A DNA stretch of 64,000 bases from Thermoanaerobaculia bacterium (lineage in GTDB: Bacteria > Acidobacteriota > Thermoanaerobaculia > Multivoradales > Multivoraceae). Shown piece after piece: positions 1 through 8,865 of this stretch. The stretch lies in assembly GCA_022823665.1 (NCBI GenBank), contig JAJEHN010000025.1, positions 62,001 to 126,000 of the forward strand. The letters run 5' to 3'. Every line of letters starts with the position of its first letter. The first letter of the stretch is position 1. Below the pieces are notes generated by a model. That model made no database searches. It had not been told where the DNA came from and saw nothing but the letters and a program-made list of their open reading frames with translations. Position numbers and translations under genes: made by a program.

Positions 1-693
1 GCGGCCCGCCGGCCAGCCGCCGCCGCTCGACATGCCGAGATACGCGGCCGCGAACGGCCCGCGGGAAGCGTCGGCGTGGAAGTGGACCCGAGCGACGCGG
101 CTCCCGCCACGGCCGCTGGCCTCGACTTCGGTGACCGGGACGACCGCGTGCACCGATTCCGTGCCTGAGACCAGGAGCAGGGCGTCGTCGCCGGCTTCGC
201 CCGCCTCTTCCAGCATGGCCAACGGTTGGGAGACGGCGTCCGCGACCTCGGCTCGCACCTCGACCCAGCCGCGCGCGGTCGCCGGACTGAACTCGTAGCC
301 GCTCACCCAGTAGATCGGCCCGTTCATCACGCCGCGAACGACCAGCACGTCGGTGCCCTCGGCCGCGGTGACGCCGCCGACCGGATACCCGGCCGCCACG
401 TCCTTCTCGGCGAAAGCCGCGAACTCCGGCAGCGGCGGAAACCCCGGCGCCTGCCGGGCGAGGCCGCCGCGGCCGGCCGCCCGCAGCGCCCGCCGCAGCT
501 CCCGGTGCCCCACCTGCTGCGCCTGCTGCAGGGAGGAGTCGTCGAGTTGGGCGCGGGCGAGACGCTGGTGGTGGCCGAACAGGAAGAGTGCGAACGCCGT
601 GACGGCGACCGTCAGGCCGAAGGCGACCAGCGTCTCGATCAGGCTGGCGCCGGCGTCCGAGGCCTTCATGTGCATGCGAGAGCGCGCGATCAT
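1..693 (-). CDS. PilW-like minor pilin, 3' end cut by window edge
   Basis: The frame opens at an ATG (691-693) and stays open to base 1, so only the first 231 residues are visible. Residues 15-37 form a class III prepilin signal: a short basic leader, a Gly, then ASLIETL with Glu at +5, followed by a hydrophobic helix. Such proteins are minor pilins or pseudopilins, cleaved and N-methylated by prepilin peptidase, which is encoded two genes upstream. The remaining visible part is a soluble head rich in beta-strand-like segments. The ATG overlaps the TGA of the preceding pilin gene (ATGA), indicating translational coupling. A type II secretion GspJ-like role is the main alternative to PilW. Confidence 0.75.
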   Translation of the reverse strand, partial: MIARSRMHMKASDAGASLIETLVAFGLTVAVTAFALFLFGHHQRLARAQLDDSSLQQAQQVGHRELRRALRAAGRGGLARQAPGFPPLPEFAAFAEKDVAAGYPVGGVTAAEGTDVLVVRGVMNGPIYWVSGYEFSPATARGWVEVRAEVADAVSQPLAMLEEAGEAGDDALLLVSGTESVHAVVPVTEVEASGRGGSRVARVHFHADASRGPFAAAYLGMSSGGGWPAGR

Positions 694-1142
694 GGCGGGT
701 GAACCGTCGTGAGCGTGATCGTTCGTTCCCCGGCGGCACGGCCGGCCTGGAGCGAGGTCACCGCGACCGTCACTTCGCGGATCCGGACCGATTGCCCCGG
801 AACGCCCGCTTCGAGCACGGGCACGGACCGGATGACTCGCCGGAAGCGGGGCGGATCGAGTCCGCAGTCGTCCCGCCAGGCGGCCGCCGCGGCGCACCAG
901 ACCTGTTCCAGCTCTTGCCCGTCCTCGAGGCGCAGGCCGTCGACGTCGGCCAGCGAGGAACGGGCCATCGCCGCGAGAGCGTCGGCGCGGCGCGCCTCCA
1001 GGTTGTTCAGGCCGGATCGAACGAGAAGCGAGAGCACGGTCGCCGCGGTGAGGCCGAGCAACGCCAAGGAAACAAGCGTCTCGACGAGACTGAAGCCGGC
1101 GGTCCGCGGCAGGGCGACAGCAGCGTGGTGGATCCTGTTCAT
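690..1142 (-). CDS. PilV/GspI-type minor pilin
   Basis: A 150-residue protein with a clear prepilin motif near residue 17: Gly, then FSLVETLVSLALLG, with Phe at +1 and Glu at +5. The hydrophobic helix that follows would anchor the subunit in the inner membrane before assembly. Its length fits PilV or GspI minor pilins, which prime the pilus or pseudopilus tip. The gene lies 30 nt after the prepilin peptidase gene and its stop overlaps the start of the next pilin. PilV and GspI cannot be separated from this fragment because no pilin major subunit or secretin is in the window. Confidence 0.8.
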   Translation of the reverse strand: MNRIHHAAVALPRTAGFSLVETLVSLALLGLTAATVLSLLVRSGLNNLEARRADALAAMARSSLADVDGLRLEDGQELEQVWCAAAAAWRDDCGLDPPRFRRVIRSVPVLEAGVPGQSVRIREVTVAVTSLQAGRAAGERTITLTTVHPP

Positions 1143-1172
1143 ACTGAACAGGACGGAAACGGACGCGTGGTC

Positions 1173-1961
1173 TTACAGCAGGGAGGTGTAGGCGGCGATC
1201 AAGCGCGGTCCGAAGAACAGCGACACGACGGCACCCATCGCGAGAAAGACGCCGAAGGGAAGCCTGGAACTCCAGCCCAGCCGGCCGCGGGCCATGAACA
1301 GGAGGCCGGCGAGCGCGCCGATCAACGACGCAAGGAACAGGGTCACCACCGTCCCGCCGACACCGAGAAAGGCGCCGACCGCGGCGAGCATCTTCACGTC
1401 GCCGAGGCCCATGCCCCGTACCCGGCGAAGGAGGTACCAGAGTCCGATCAGCAGCAGCAGCGCTCCGGCCCCGACCGCGGCGCCGAACACCGCGTTGCGG
1501 GGGGTGGTCCAGGACACCACGAAAGAGCCGGCCAGACCGAGCCCGATTCCGCCCCAGGTCAGCGGGTCGGGGAGCAGGAGGTGGCTCGCGTCGATGATCG
1601 CCAGCACCAGCATGAGGCTGCAGAAGACGGCGGCCAGAAGACCGTCGAACGTCGGCCCGTAGACGAGCCAGGAGGCGAGCCAGAGGACACCGCTGCCCGC
1701 CTCGACCGCCGGATAGCGCCACGCGATCGGCTCGCCGCAGGTCCTGCAACGGCCGCGGAGAATCACGAAACTCAACAACGGCACGTTGTCCCGTGCGGCG
1801 ATCCGGGCGCTGCAGTGGGGACAGCGCGAGCGCGGGCGAACGATCGACTCGCCTCGCGGCAGGCGCCATGCGACGACGTTGAGGAAACTGCCGACGCACA
1901 GCCCGACCACAGCGGCGTACAGCGCTCCGAAGGCGACGGTCGCGGGCGCCGCTCCGGTCAT
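1173..1961 (-). CDS. pilD: Prepilin peptidase / N-methyltransferase (PilD/GspO)
   Basis: Bifunctional inner-membrane aspartic protease that cleaves prepilin leaders and methylates the new N-terminus. The 262-residue length is normal. The N-terminal helix contains VGSFLNVVAWRLPRGES, followed by the cytoplasmic four-cysteine zinc motif (RCPHC ... RCRTC, about residues 46-74). The two catalytic aspartates are seen in DASHLLLPD and in GLGDVKM. About seven membrane segments follow the family pattern. The start overlaps the end of the upstream M20 peptidase by 4 bp, and two prepilin genes follow, so its substrates are probably the neighbours. Confidence 0.93.
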   Translation of the reverse strand: MTGAAPATVAFGALYAAVVGLCVGSFLNVVAWRLPRGESIVRPRSRCPHCSARIAARDNVPLLSFVILRGRCRTCGEPIAWRYPAVEAGSGVLWLASWLVYGPTFDGLLAAVFCSLMLVLAIIDASHLLLPDPLTWGGIGLGLAGSFVVSWTTPRNAVFGAAVGAGALLLLIGLWYLLRRVRGMGLGDVKMLAAVGAFLGVGGTVVTLFLASLIGALAGLLFMARGRLGWSSRLPFGVFLAMGAVVSLFFGPRLIAAYTSLL

Positions 1962-3385
1962 GGCGCCCCGCCGGCGTCCCGAACGAGCGCGGTGACGACC
2001 CGTTTCATCATCTCGCAGCCGCGAAGGAAAGCGTCGACAGGTATCCGCTCGTCCAGCCCGTGGATCCCCGCCGCGTCCCCGGAGGCGACGACGAAGGGCG
2101 AGAAGCCGTAGGCGTCCACCCCGCGCCGGCGGAAGAAGCGCGAGTCCGTCGCGCCGGCGATCATCGCCGGCGCCACCGGCGCGCGCACGCCGAGGACGCG
2201 CTCCAGCGTCCGGTAGACGTCGCTTTGCGTGCTCGACGCCGGGCTGGCGCCCGAGCGCAGGAGTTCCTCGACGTGGATGCCGGTACCCAGGACGGTGTCG
2301 ACTCGCCGGCGAAAGGCATCGGCATCCGTGTCCGGCAGCAGGCGGGCGTCGATGAGCGCCACAGCCTCACCGGGCGCCACGTTGACCGGTCCGGCGCCAT
2401 TGTCGATCCGCGTGATCTGCACCGTGTCGCGGAAACTCGCCGACATGCCGGGCAGCAGTACGCGGTCCAGGCCACCAACCCGCAGCCGCCGGTCGAGCTC
2501 CGCCTGCACGACCTCGATCGGCTGATCGAACACCTCGGCGAACTCCGCCGAGTGGAACGTCGCGAGGCCCCGGTAGGCCTCGTGCGCCGCCGTCGTGACG
2601 CGCCACGGATGTTCCAGTTCGAGCACCCGGTTCAGCGCCCGCACGAGGCGGTGCGTGGGGCTCGCCGGGTTGAATCCCGAACCGTGCCCTCCGCGGCCGG
2701 AGGCCATGACGCGGAGCCAGAGGACCTGCTTCTGCGCCGTCTCGATGCCCCACCACAGCAGGCGGTCCCCGGCCACCCGGTTCACCCCCGCCTCGTTCAG
2801 CACGGCCCCGGCATCGGCGAACAGCTCCCAGTGCTCCTCCAGCAACCAGCCGACACCGTCGGCCCCGCCCGCCTCCTCGTCCGCGCTGGCGACGAAGACG
2901 AGGTCGCGGCGCCGCGTCTGCCCGCTCTCGAGGACGTGCAGCATCGCGCCCAGATGGGCAATGCCGAGACTCTTCGCGTCGAGGGCACCGCGGCCCCAGA
3001 TCTTCCCGTCGTACATCGTTCCGCCGAACGGCGGCCGGCTCCAGCCCTCTCCCGCCGGGACCACGTCGACGTGATGCAGCAGCACCAGGGCGCCGCCGGC
3101 GGCATCGGGCACGTTCGCCGGCAACCGCGCGTAGAGGTTGGCCCGGCCGCCGGGGCTGGTCAGTACCCGAACGTCGAGCTCGCCCTGCGGATCGTGGCGC
3201 TCGATCAGCGAAGCCAGGTACTCGACGGCGGCCCGCTCGGCGCCCGGGGGATTGCTCGTGTCGAACGACAGGTAGGTCTGGAGCCAGGCGACCGGCCCGG
3301 CGCCGGCGAAGGCCGGCCCGGCCGCCAGCAGCACCGCGGTGGAGGCCAGGAGCAGGCCTGTCCACCGCGCGCCGGGCGCCCTCAC
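1958..3385 (-). CDS. Secreted M20-family metallopeptidase
   Basis: A 475-residue zinc aminoacylase/carboxypeptidase. A signal peptide (residues 1-28, ending GPAFAG) sends it to the periplasm. M20 metal-site motifs are visible: LVLLHHVDVVPA (His and following Asp), WGRGALDAKS (bridging Asp) and SADEEAGG (catalytic Glu pair). A dimerisation domain occupies the middle third (from about residue 215). It overlaps both neighbours by 4 bp. The gene upstream is a diverged paralogue of the same family, so the two may form a peptide-degrading pair. The substrate cannot be told from sequence. Confidence 0.88.
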   Translation of the reverse strand: MRAPGARWTGLLLASTAVLLAAGPAFAGAGPVAWLQTYLSFDTSNPPGAERAAVEYLASLIERHDPQGELDVRVLTSPGGRANLYARLPANVPDAAGGALVLLHHVDVVPAGEGWSRPPFGGTMYDGKIWGRGALDAKSLGIAHLGAMLHVLESGQTRRRDLVFVASADEEAGGADGVGWLLEEHWELFADAGAVLNEAGVNRVAGDRLLWWGIETAQKQVLWLRVMASGRGGHGSGFNPASPTHRLVRALNRVLELEHPWRVTTAAHEAYRGLATFHSAEFAEVFDQPIEVVQAELDRRLRVGGLDRVLLPGMSASFRDTVQITRIDNGAGPVNVAPGEAVALIDARLLPDTDADAFRRRVDTVLGTGIHVEELLRSGASPASSTQSDVYRTLERVLGVRAPVAPAMIAGATDSRFFRRRGVDAYGFSPFVVASGDAAGIHGLDERIPVDAFLRGCEMMKRVVTALVRDAGGAP

Positions 3386-4881
3386 CGGGCCGCCTCCGCC
3401 ACTCCGCCCGGGGAGCCGGTGGTCAGTCGTGTCCCGGCAGTCGGCGGCAGGTCGAGAAGATCCAGTACGACCTGGCGGTACAGCTCGACGCCGTCCACGA
3501 AGGCGGGCAGGGCGATCTTCTCGTTCGGGCCCGCGACGGTCATCGAATCGACCGCCAGGAACCGGAAGGGCGTGAATCCGTAGGCGGCAATGCCGTCGAG
3601 CCGGAAAAAGCGGGCGTCGTTGGCATAGCGCGCCAGCAGGTAGGGACCGATCCGGTCCGGCTCGACGCCGCTGCGCCGGCGCAGCGACTCGGTCAACTGC
3701 AGGTACGCCGGATGATCGAGGGGGCTGCCGTGCGCCGCTCCCCGCCGTTCGTGGATGCGAATCTCGACGCCGTCCAGCAGCCGGGCGGGCAGCAGTTCGG
3801 CCGCGGCCGCGTCTGCGTCCAGCCCGGGCAGCACGTGGAGGACGATGCGCAGCCGGTAGCCGCCAGAGGAAGCGGCTTCGACGAAGAACGGGTGCGCCTC
3901 GTTGCGGAACAACGCCTTGAGCAGGTTCGGCAGGCCGTCGAACAGTTCCGGTTCGTCGAGCACCCGGTCGGGCTCCGCCAGCGCCGCCCGGTACTCCGGG
4001 TGCTGGCGGGACGGCCCGTAGGCCGCCGCGAACGCGGCCACTTCCGGCACCACCGCCACCGGCTTCGCGGTGCGGAGCGCCGAGAGCAGGTCCGCGCGCA
4101 GCCGCTCCAGGGTCACCGCCGCCGGCGCCGTGGCCGTCACCTCCAGGAACTGCTTCTGGGCGAACGAGGTGCCCCAGTACTTCACGTCGTTCGTCCAGGT
4201 GGCCTCCAGCACGCCGCCCTCGGTCAGCACCGCCCAGAAACGCTCCTTGAGTTCCGGCCGGTTGGCGAGGATGTGGCGCGTTCCCGGGTCGCTGCCGGTC
4301 TCCTCGCTACTCGTCGCGAGGAAGATCAGCGACCGGCTCGGCCGCAGGCCGGTCGCCGCCGTCCGCTCCGCGGCCGCCAGCATCGCGGCGAGCTGGGCCA
4401 CCGTCACGCTCTTCATGTCGAACACGCCGCGGCCGATGATCCATGGCGGCTCGATCCGCCCCTCGAAGGGCGGCACCGCCCACTCCTCCGGGCGCCGCAC
4501 CGGCTCGACGTCGAGGTGGTTGTGAAGCACCAGCGCCTCCCGGCTCTCGCCTTCGAGGATCGCCCAGAGGTTTGCCCTGGCGCCCTCGTGCGGCTCGATC
4601 TCCACGGCAATGCCCGCATCCTCGAGGATGCCGGCGAGATAGCGCGCAGCGTCGATCTCGCGGCCCGTGTCCGGCGTCGTGTCGATCCGCACCAGGTCCC
4701 GAAGGCGCCGGACGTTCTCGTCCGCCTCGTAGTCCACCTCCCGCCAGCTCGTGTCGAAGATCGGCGCCGGCGCCGTCCGCCGGGAGAACACCACGGCGAA
4801 CGCGAGGGCCGCGAGCAACGCTCCATAGAGCACGATCCGGGCAGCCAGGCGGTGCCGCGCGTTCGACTTCGCGCTCGACAT
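3382..4881 (-). CDS. Membrane-anchored M20-family metallopeptidase
   Basis: A second M20 peptidase of about 499 residues. I start it at the ATG at 4881; a GTG at 4908 would add nine residues. Residues 18-37 form an uncleaved-looking signal anchor (basic SNARHRLAAR, then a hydrophobic stretch). Metal motifs are LVLHNHLDVEPV, GRGVFDMKS and ATSSEETGSD. It overlaps the next M20 gene by 4 bp and is the first gene of the minus-strand run into the prepilin genes. The proteins are paralogous but diverged, which suggests different peptide specificities. Confidence 0.87.
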   Translation of the reverse strand: MSSAKSNARHRLAARIVLYGALLAALAFAVVFSRRTAPAPIFDTSWREVDYEADENVRRLRDLVRIDTTPDTGREIDAARYLAGILEDAGIAVEIEPHEGARANLWAILEGESREALVLHNHLDVEPVRRPEEWAVPPFEGRIEPPWIIGRGVFDMKSVTVAQLAAMLAAAERTAATGLRPSRSLIFLATSSEETGSDPGTRHILANRPELKERFWAVLTEGGVLEATWTNDVKYWGTSFAQKQFLEVTATAPAAVTLERLRADLLSALRTAKPVAVVPEVAAFAAAYGPSRQHPEYRAALAEPDRVLDEPELFDGLPNLLKALFRNEAHPFFVEAASSGGYRLRIVLHVLPGLDADAAAAELLPARLLDGVEIRIHERRGAAHGSPLDHPAYLQLTESLRRRSGVEPDRIGPYLLARYANDARFFRLDGIAAYGFTPFRFLAVDSMTVAGPNEKIALPAFVDGVELYRQVVLDLLDLPPTAGTRLTTGSPGGVAEAAR

Positions 4882-4941
4882 GTGCGGAATCAGCTTAGCG
4901 CCTCCCACCTGAGCTGTACGGTCACCAAGCTGCTACCGTCC

Positions 4942-6003
4942 ATGCCGCCGCTCGTGCAGCTCTCCAACCACCAGCCGTTCCGCGGCATCGGAAGGGGCCT
5001 GCTGATCCTGCTCCTGCTGGGCACGGTCACCTTCGCCGCGCTCGGCTTCGTCGGCGACTTCGAGCAGATCCGCGATCTGATCCGGGACTTCAGTCTCTCG
5101 ACGCTGGCCGTCGTGCTGCTGCTGTCGGCGGTGAACTACTGGCTGCGCTTCGTTCGCTGGCAGATGTACCTGCGGCAACTCGACGTCCGCCTGAAGTGGA
5201 GCCGTAGCCTCGCCATCTTCCTGACCGGCTTCCTGCTCGCGGTGACGCCGGGCAAGGCGGGCGAACTCGCCAAGGCCTGGCTGGCGCGCGAGTTCGGAGG
5301 CGGACGGGCGCGCCCGGTCGTCGCCGTCGTCGTCACCGAGCGGCTGCTCGACGTGCTCGCCGTCCTGCTGCTGCTCCTGTCGTCGGTCTTCGTCTTCGCC
5401 GGGCAGCGCTCGTTCGTCGCACCCATCGTCCTCGTCGCGGCCGGCGCCGTGGTCGCCGTGGCCTACGGTCCTCTCACGAGACGACTGCTGCCCCTGCTGG
5501 CGAAGAGCCGGCTCGCCAGGGCCAAGACCGTCAGAGAACGAGCCGCCCTGCTGATCGACATCCACGGAGCATTCACGAAACTCGTGGAGCCCAGGATGCT
5601 GCTCCCGGGCCTCGCCCTCTCCACCGCGGCGTGGGCGGCCGAGGGGATCGGCTGCGCGCTCGTCGTCCGCCACTACGCGCCCTCGGTGCCCGTCCTGGCC
5701 TCGGTGTTCGACTACGCGGCCTCCAGCGTCGCGGGCGCCGCCTCGATGATCCCCGGCGGCCTGCTCGCCGCGGAGGGGTCGCTCGTCCTGCTGCTGGAAC
5801 GCCAGGGCGTCGCTCTCGACGCCGCGATGGCCTCGACCATCATCGTCCGCGCCGCCACCTTCTGGTTCGCGGTCGCGGTCGGCGTCCTGGCCATGCCCTG
5901 GGTGCTGTCGCTACTCCGCCGGCCCCGCCAGATAGACGATCACGAAGACGGCGAGGGCGTAGAGCCCCACGTTCACCAGGAAGGGAACGTCGTACAGGAG
6001 TAG
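4942..6003 (+). CDS. Flippase-like polytopic membrane protein (LPG synthase TM/AglD family)
   Basis: About 353 residues with roughly eight hydrophobic segments and the family hallmarks NYWLRFVRWQMYLR, FLLAVTPGKAGELAKAWL and SMIPGGLLAAEGSLVLLL. The family includes the flippase domain of MprF and AglD-associated proteins and is thought to move or hold polyprenyl- or lipid-linked substrates in the inner membrane. No aminoacyl transferase domain is attached. The last 30 or so residues are polar and are antisense to the C-terminus of the convergent UbiA gene (93-bp overlap), so the natural end may be functionally unimportant. The start is the ATG at 4942, 60 bp from the divergent M20 gene. Confidence 0.75.
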   Translation: MPPLVQLSNHQPFRGIGRGLLILLLLGTVTFAALGFVGDFEQIRDLIRDFSLSTLAVVLLLSAVNYWLRFVRWQMYLRQLDVRLKWSRSLAIFLTGFLLAVTPGKAGELAKAWLAREFGGGRARPVVAVVVTERLLDVLAVLLLLLSSVFVFAGQRSFVAPIVLVAAGAVVAVAYGPLTRRLLPLLAKSRLARAKTVRERAALLIDIHGAFTKLVEPRMLLPGLALSTAAWAAEGIGCALVVRHYAPSVPVLASVFDYAASSVAGAASMIPGGLLAAEGSLVLLLERQGVALDAAMASTIIVRAATFWFAVAVGVLAMPWVLSLLRRPRQIDDHEDGEGVEPHVHQEGNVVQE

Positions 6004-6795
6004 CTCGGTCGGATTCCGCTGCTTGGGATTCTCGGCCTTGTGGATCAGGTACAGGTAGCGGAAGATGCCGAAGAGCACGAACGGAACGGTCCAGACCAGG
6101 CCGTAGTCGCCGAAGCGCACGACCGTCTCGTCGGCGGTCGTGTAGAGGGCGTAGGACAGCAGGGTCGAAGCCGTCACGACGTTCATCATCTGGTCCAGGA
6201 ACGTCGGGCTGTAGTGATCGAGAACCGCCCGCTGCTCGCCGGCGTCGGCCGGAAGCAGCACGAGTTCGTGGCGGCGCTTGGAGAACCCCAGGAACAGCGA
6301 CAGGAAGACAGTGCAAAGCAGCAGCCAGGCGGACACGGTGACCCCGACCGCGGCCGCTCCGACCACCACCCGGATGACGTAGCCGCTCGCGAGCACCATC
6401 ACGTCGACGATCACGATCTCCTTCAGCCAGAGGCTGTAGAGCAGGTTCGCCAGCAGGTAGAGGCCGACCAGGAGCGCCGTCTCCCGGTTGAGCGTCCAGG
6501 CCGCGATCAGCGAGGCGGCGGCAAGCGCCGCGCCCGTGGCGGCGGCGGGAACCGTGCCCAGGGCGCCGGACGCCACGGGCCGCAACCGTTTCCGGGGATG
6601 GCGGCGGTCCTGCTCGCGGTCGCGCAGGTCGTTGAACAGGTAGACGGCGCTGGCCGCGGCACAGAACGCGAGGAAGGCGATCGCCGAAGCCTCCATCGTG
6701 CCGCGATCCAGGAGACTGCCGGCGAACGTCGCCGGCGCAAGAACGAACACGTTCTTGCTCCACTGCGCCGGCCGCAGCGACCTGAAGAGCGGCAC
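5911..6795 (-). CDS. UbiA-family prenyltransferase, decaprenyl-phosphate phosphoribosyltransferase-like
   Basis: A 294-residue polytopic protein. The N-terminus LRPAQWSKNVFVLAP and the motif NDLRDREQDRRHP (metal-diphosphate-binding Asp residues, about 75-87) are typical of the UbiA subgroup that moves 5-phosphoribose from PRPP to a polyprenyl phosphate. That lipid is a precursor for arabinosyl or ribosyl donors in the cell envelope. It is the last gene of a tightly spaced minus-strand run (gap 7 nt to the MFS gene). The convergent flippase-like gene could act on the same lipid, which is only an inference. A quinone or haem prenyltransferase role is less likely because of the QWSKN motif. Confidence 0.8.
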   Translation of the reverse strand: MPLFRSLRPAQWSKNVFVLAPATFAGSLLDRGTMEASAIAFLAFCAAASAVYLFNDLRDREQDRRHPRKRLRPVASGALGTVPAAATGAALAAASLIAAWTLNRETALLVGLYLLANLLYSLWLKEIVIVDVMVLASGYVIRVVVGAAAVGVTVSAWLLLCTVFLSLFLGFSKRRHELVLLPADAGEQRAVLDHYSPTFLDQMMNVVTASTLLSYALYTTADETVVRFGDYGLVWTVPFVLFGIFRYLYLIHKAENPKQRNPTELLLYDVPFLVNVGLYALAVFVIVYLAGPAE

Positions 6796-6802
6796 GAAAC
6801 TG

Positions 6803-8116
6803 TCAGCCGCGGCCGGAAACGGGGATCCCGAACTCGCGGAGGGTTCCCTCGAGCGTCGGCCGTCCCAGGCGCATCCGGTCGTCGGTCAGCAGGTAGGAGA
6901 AGAGGAAGCCGCCCCCCAGCATGAGGATCCCGACCAGGAAGCAGTACATGACCGCGCGGTCGGGGTAGCCGTCCTTGAGGTAGCCCAGGTAGACGGGACC
7001 GACGATTCCGGCGGCCGCCCACGCGGTGAGCACGGCGCCGTAGATCGAGGACATCTTTCGCGAACCGAACACGTCCAGGACGAAGGGCGGCATCGTCGCG
7101 AAGCCGCCGCCGAAGCAGAGCAGCACGTAGCAGACGAGGATCGAGAAGATCCACGGATTCGTCTCGGTCATCAGCACGCCGAACACGACCATCTGGCTCG
7201 CGAGCAGGATCCGGAACACCTTCACCCGGCCGATACGGTCCGACAGCAGGCCCCAGAACAGCCTCCCCACGCCGTTGCACAGCGAACTGATCGCGATCAG
7301 CGTGGCCCCGTACTCCGCCAGGGTCGCCGGCTCGAGCGAGGGGTCGGAGAGGCCCCAGACCTCCTGGAGCAGCTCCGACTGGAAGCTGATCACCGTGATG
7401 CCGGCCGCGATGTTGAAGAAGAAGACGATCCACATGAACACGAACTGCTGGGAACCGAGGTAGGTCCTGACGGCCGTGTCGTCTTCCGCCGGCGCCGGCT
7501 CCGCGGCGGGCCCGGCGACGGACTTCACCAGGTCAGAGGGAACGGGCGGATCGCTCAGCAGCAGGCTGCAGGGGATCAGGAGGCAGGCGAACGTGATGCC
7601 GAGCCAGAGGAACACTTCGGACAGGTCCTCGCCCGTGCGCAGCACCAGCAGGGGCGCCAGCCCCTTGCTGAGCAGGAAGGCGCCGACGCCGAAGCCCATG
7701 ACGACGACCCCTGTGACCAGGCCCTTGTGGTCCGGGAACCACTTGGCCACCGTCGCGACCGGCGTCACGTAGCCCAGGCCGATGCCGGCGCCGCCGATCA
7801 CGCCGTAGCCGATGTAGAACAGCGGCAGCATGTCCAGCCGGAGGGCGGCTGCCGCGACCAGGTAGCCGCCCGAGAACAGGATGCTGCCGATCAGGGCGAG
7901 CTTCCGGGGTCCGAGCCGCGGCAGAGCCTGCCCGGCCCAGGCCGCCGACACGCCCAGCGTGAAGATCGTGATGCTGAACGCCCAGGCCGTCTGCGAGAAG
8001 GTCCACCCGGCCTGGCGGACGAGCATCGTCTGGAAGAAGCTCCAGGCATAGACGGTGCCGAAGCACAACTGAAGCGTCGTGCAGAGCAGCGCGATGACGA
8101 CTCTCGGTACCCGCAC
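6803..8116 (-). CDS. OFA-family MFS carrier (oxalate/formate antiporter-like)
   Basis: A 437-residue, 12-helix major facilitator. The N-terminal helix with FGTVYAWSFFQTML and the loop VAKWFPDHKGLVTG are hallmarks of the oxalate:formate antiporter family; the matching half-two loop is GRLFWGLLSDRIGRVK. A cytoplasmic central loop of about 45 polar residues separates the halves. Members carry mono- and dicarboxylates. The gene sits 7 nt after a HAMP-domain sensor and a branched-chain-type binding protein gene, so the ligand sensed by those may be the carried compound. Confidence 0.82.
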   Translation of the reverse strand: MRVPRVVIALLCTTLQLCFGTVYAWSFFQTMLVRQAGWTFSQTAWAFSITIFTLGVSAAWAGQALPRLGPRKLALIGSILFSGGYLVAAAALRLDMLPLFYIGYGVIGGAGIGLGYVTPVATVAKWFPDHKGLVTGVVVMGFGVGAFLLSKGLAPLLVLRTGEDLSEVFLWLGITFACLLIPCSLLLSDPPVPSDLVKSVAGPAAEPAPAEDDTAVRTYLGSQQFVFMWIVFFFNIAAGITVISFQSELLQEVWGLSDPSLEPATLAEYGATLIAISSLCNGVGRLFWGLLSDRIGRVKVFRILLASQMVVFGVLMTETNPWIFSILVCYVLLCFGGGFATMPPFVLDVFGSRKMSSIYGAVLTAWAAAGIVGPVYLGYLKDGYPDRAVMYCFLVGILMLGGGFLFSYLLTDDRMRLGRPTLEGTLREFGIPVSGRG

Positions 8117-8123
8117 GCCGGCG

Positions 8124-8864
8124 CTACTCCGTACCGGACGTGCCCGCCGGCAGACCCCGGCCGCCGCCCTGGCGCGACACGTGAAGGAACAGCCGCGCCA
8201 GGTGGCCCGCCTCGTCGTCGCGCGCCAGGATGTCCCGCTCGCCGAGCTCGTCGTTCTCTCCGTCCTTCGCCAGTTCCACCGCGTAGGCGAGCAGTTCGCC
8301 CAGCGGCTTCGCGGCCAGATTGACGAACCAGATCGAGGCCAGCACGGCGATGAGGAGCATGACGCTGATCAGGTAGACCTGCTGGCCGATCGCCCGCTGG
8401 ATCTTGAGCGCGACGACATCGAGGTCCATGCCGACGTGGACCGTCCCGGCGACTCCGGCCAGGATCGGGCTGCCGACCTCGATGAAGTCGCCCATCCCGG
8501 GCAGGCTCCGTTCAACCGGCGCCGTGTTGCTGTGTTCGCTCTCGAGAATCTCCTCGGGGATGCCGGGCACGAAGGTGTGCGCCAGGAACTCGCCCGTTTC
8601 GCTCGTGATGTAGATGTACCGGATGCCCTGAACCTCGAGAAACTGGTCGACCAGCGACTGCAGCGTCGCGAGATTCTGGTTCAGGAGAATGCCGGCGCTC
8701 GAGTCCGCGATCGTCTTGGCGATGTTCTGGGTGTTGACCTCGTACTCCGCCGACAACTCCGTGTCGACGGTGTAGATGCAGAGAATGGAGGTCGACAGGA
8801 CGATCAGGCCGAAGACGGCGAAGATGCCGAATCTCGTCCACTTGAACAGCCTGCGGATTCTCAT
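8124..8864 (-). CDS. Membrane sensor with periplasmic domain and HAMP, no output domain
   Basis: A 246-residue protein with an N-terminal membrane helix (about residues 10-30), a periplasmic region of about 130 residues containing ITSETGEFLAHTFVPG (Cache-like), a second helix (about 163-185) and a HAMP-like segment (AAKPLGELLAYAVELAKDGEN ... DEAGHL). It then stops: no kinase, GGDEF or methyl-accepting domain follows. It begins 1 nt after the stop of the substrate-binding protein gene, so the binding protein probably presents ligand to it. It may act on a kinase encoded elsewhere, or be a truncated receptor. Confidence 0.7.
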   Translation of the reverse strand: MRIRRLFKWTRFGIFAVFGLIVLSTSILCIYTVDTELSAEYEVNTQNIAKTIADSSAGILLNQNLATLQSLVDQFLEVQGIRYIYITSETGEFLAHTFVPGIPEEILESEHSNTAPVERSLPGMGDFIEVGSPILAGVAGTVHVGMDLDVVALKIQRAIGQQVYLISVMLLIAVLASIWFVNLAAKPLGELLAYAVELAKDGENDELGERDILARDDEAGHLARLFLHVSRQGGGRGLPAGTSGTE

Positions 8865-8865
8865 A

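Noticed and set aside
699..2111. Long plus-strand open frame (470 codons) opposite the pilin and prepilin peptidase genes
   Set aside because: Its translation is Arg/Gly/Glu/His-rich without domains, and the opposite strand encodes clear pilin and PilD proteins. It is a high-GC shadow frame.
6698..8323. 541-codon plus-strand open frame opposite the OFA-type MFS gene
   Set aside because: Very Glu/Gln/Arg/His-rich without domains; shadow of the minus-strand carrier.
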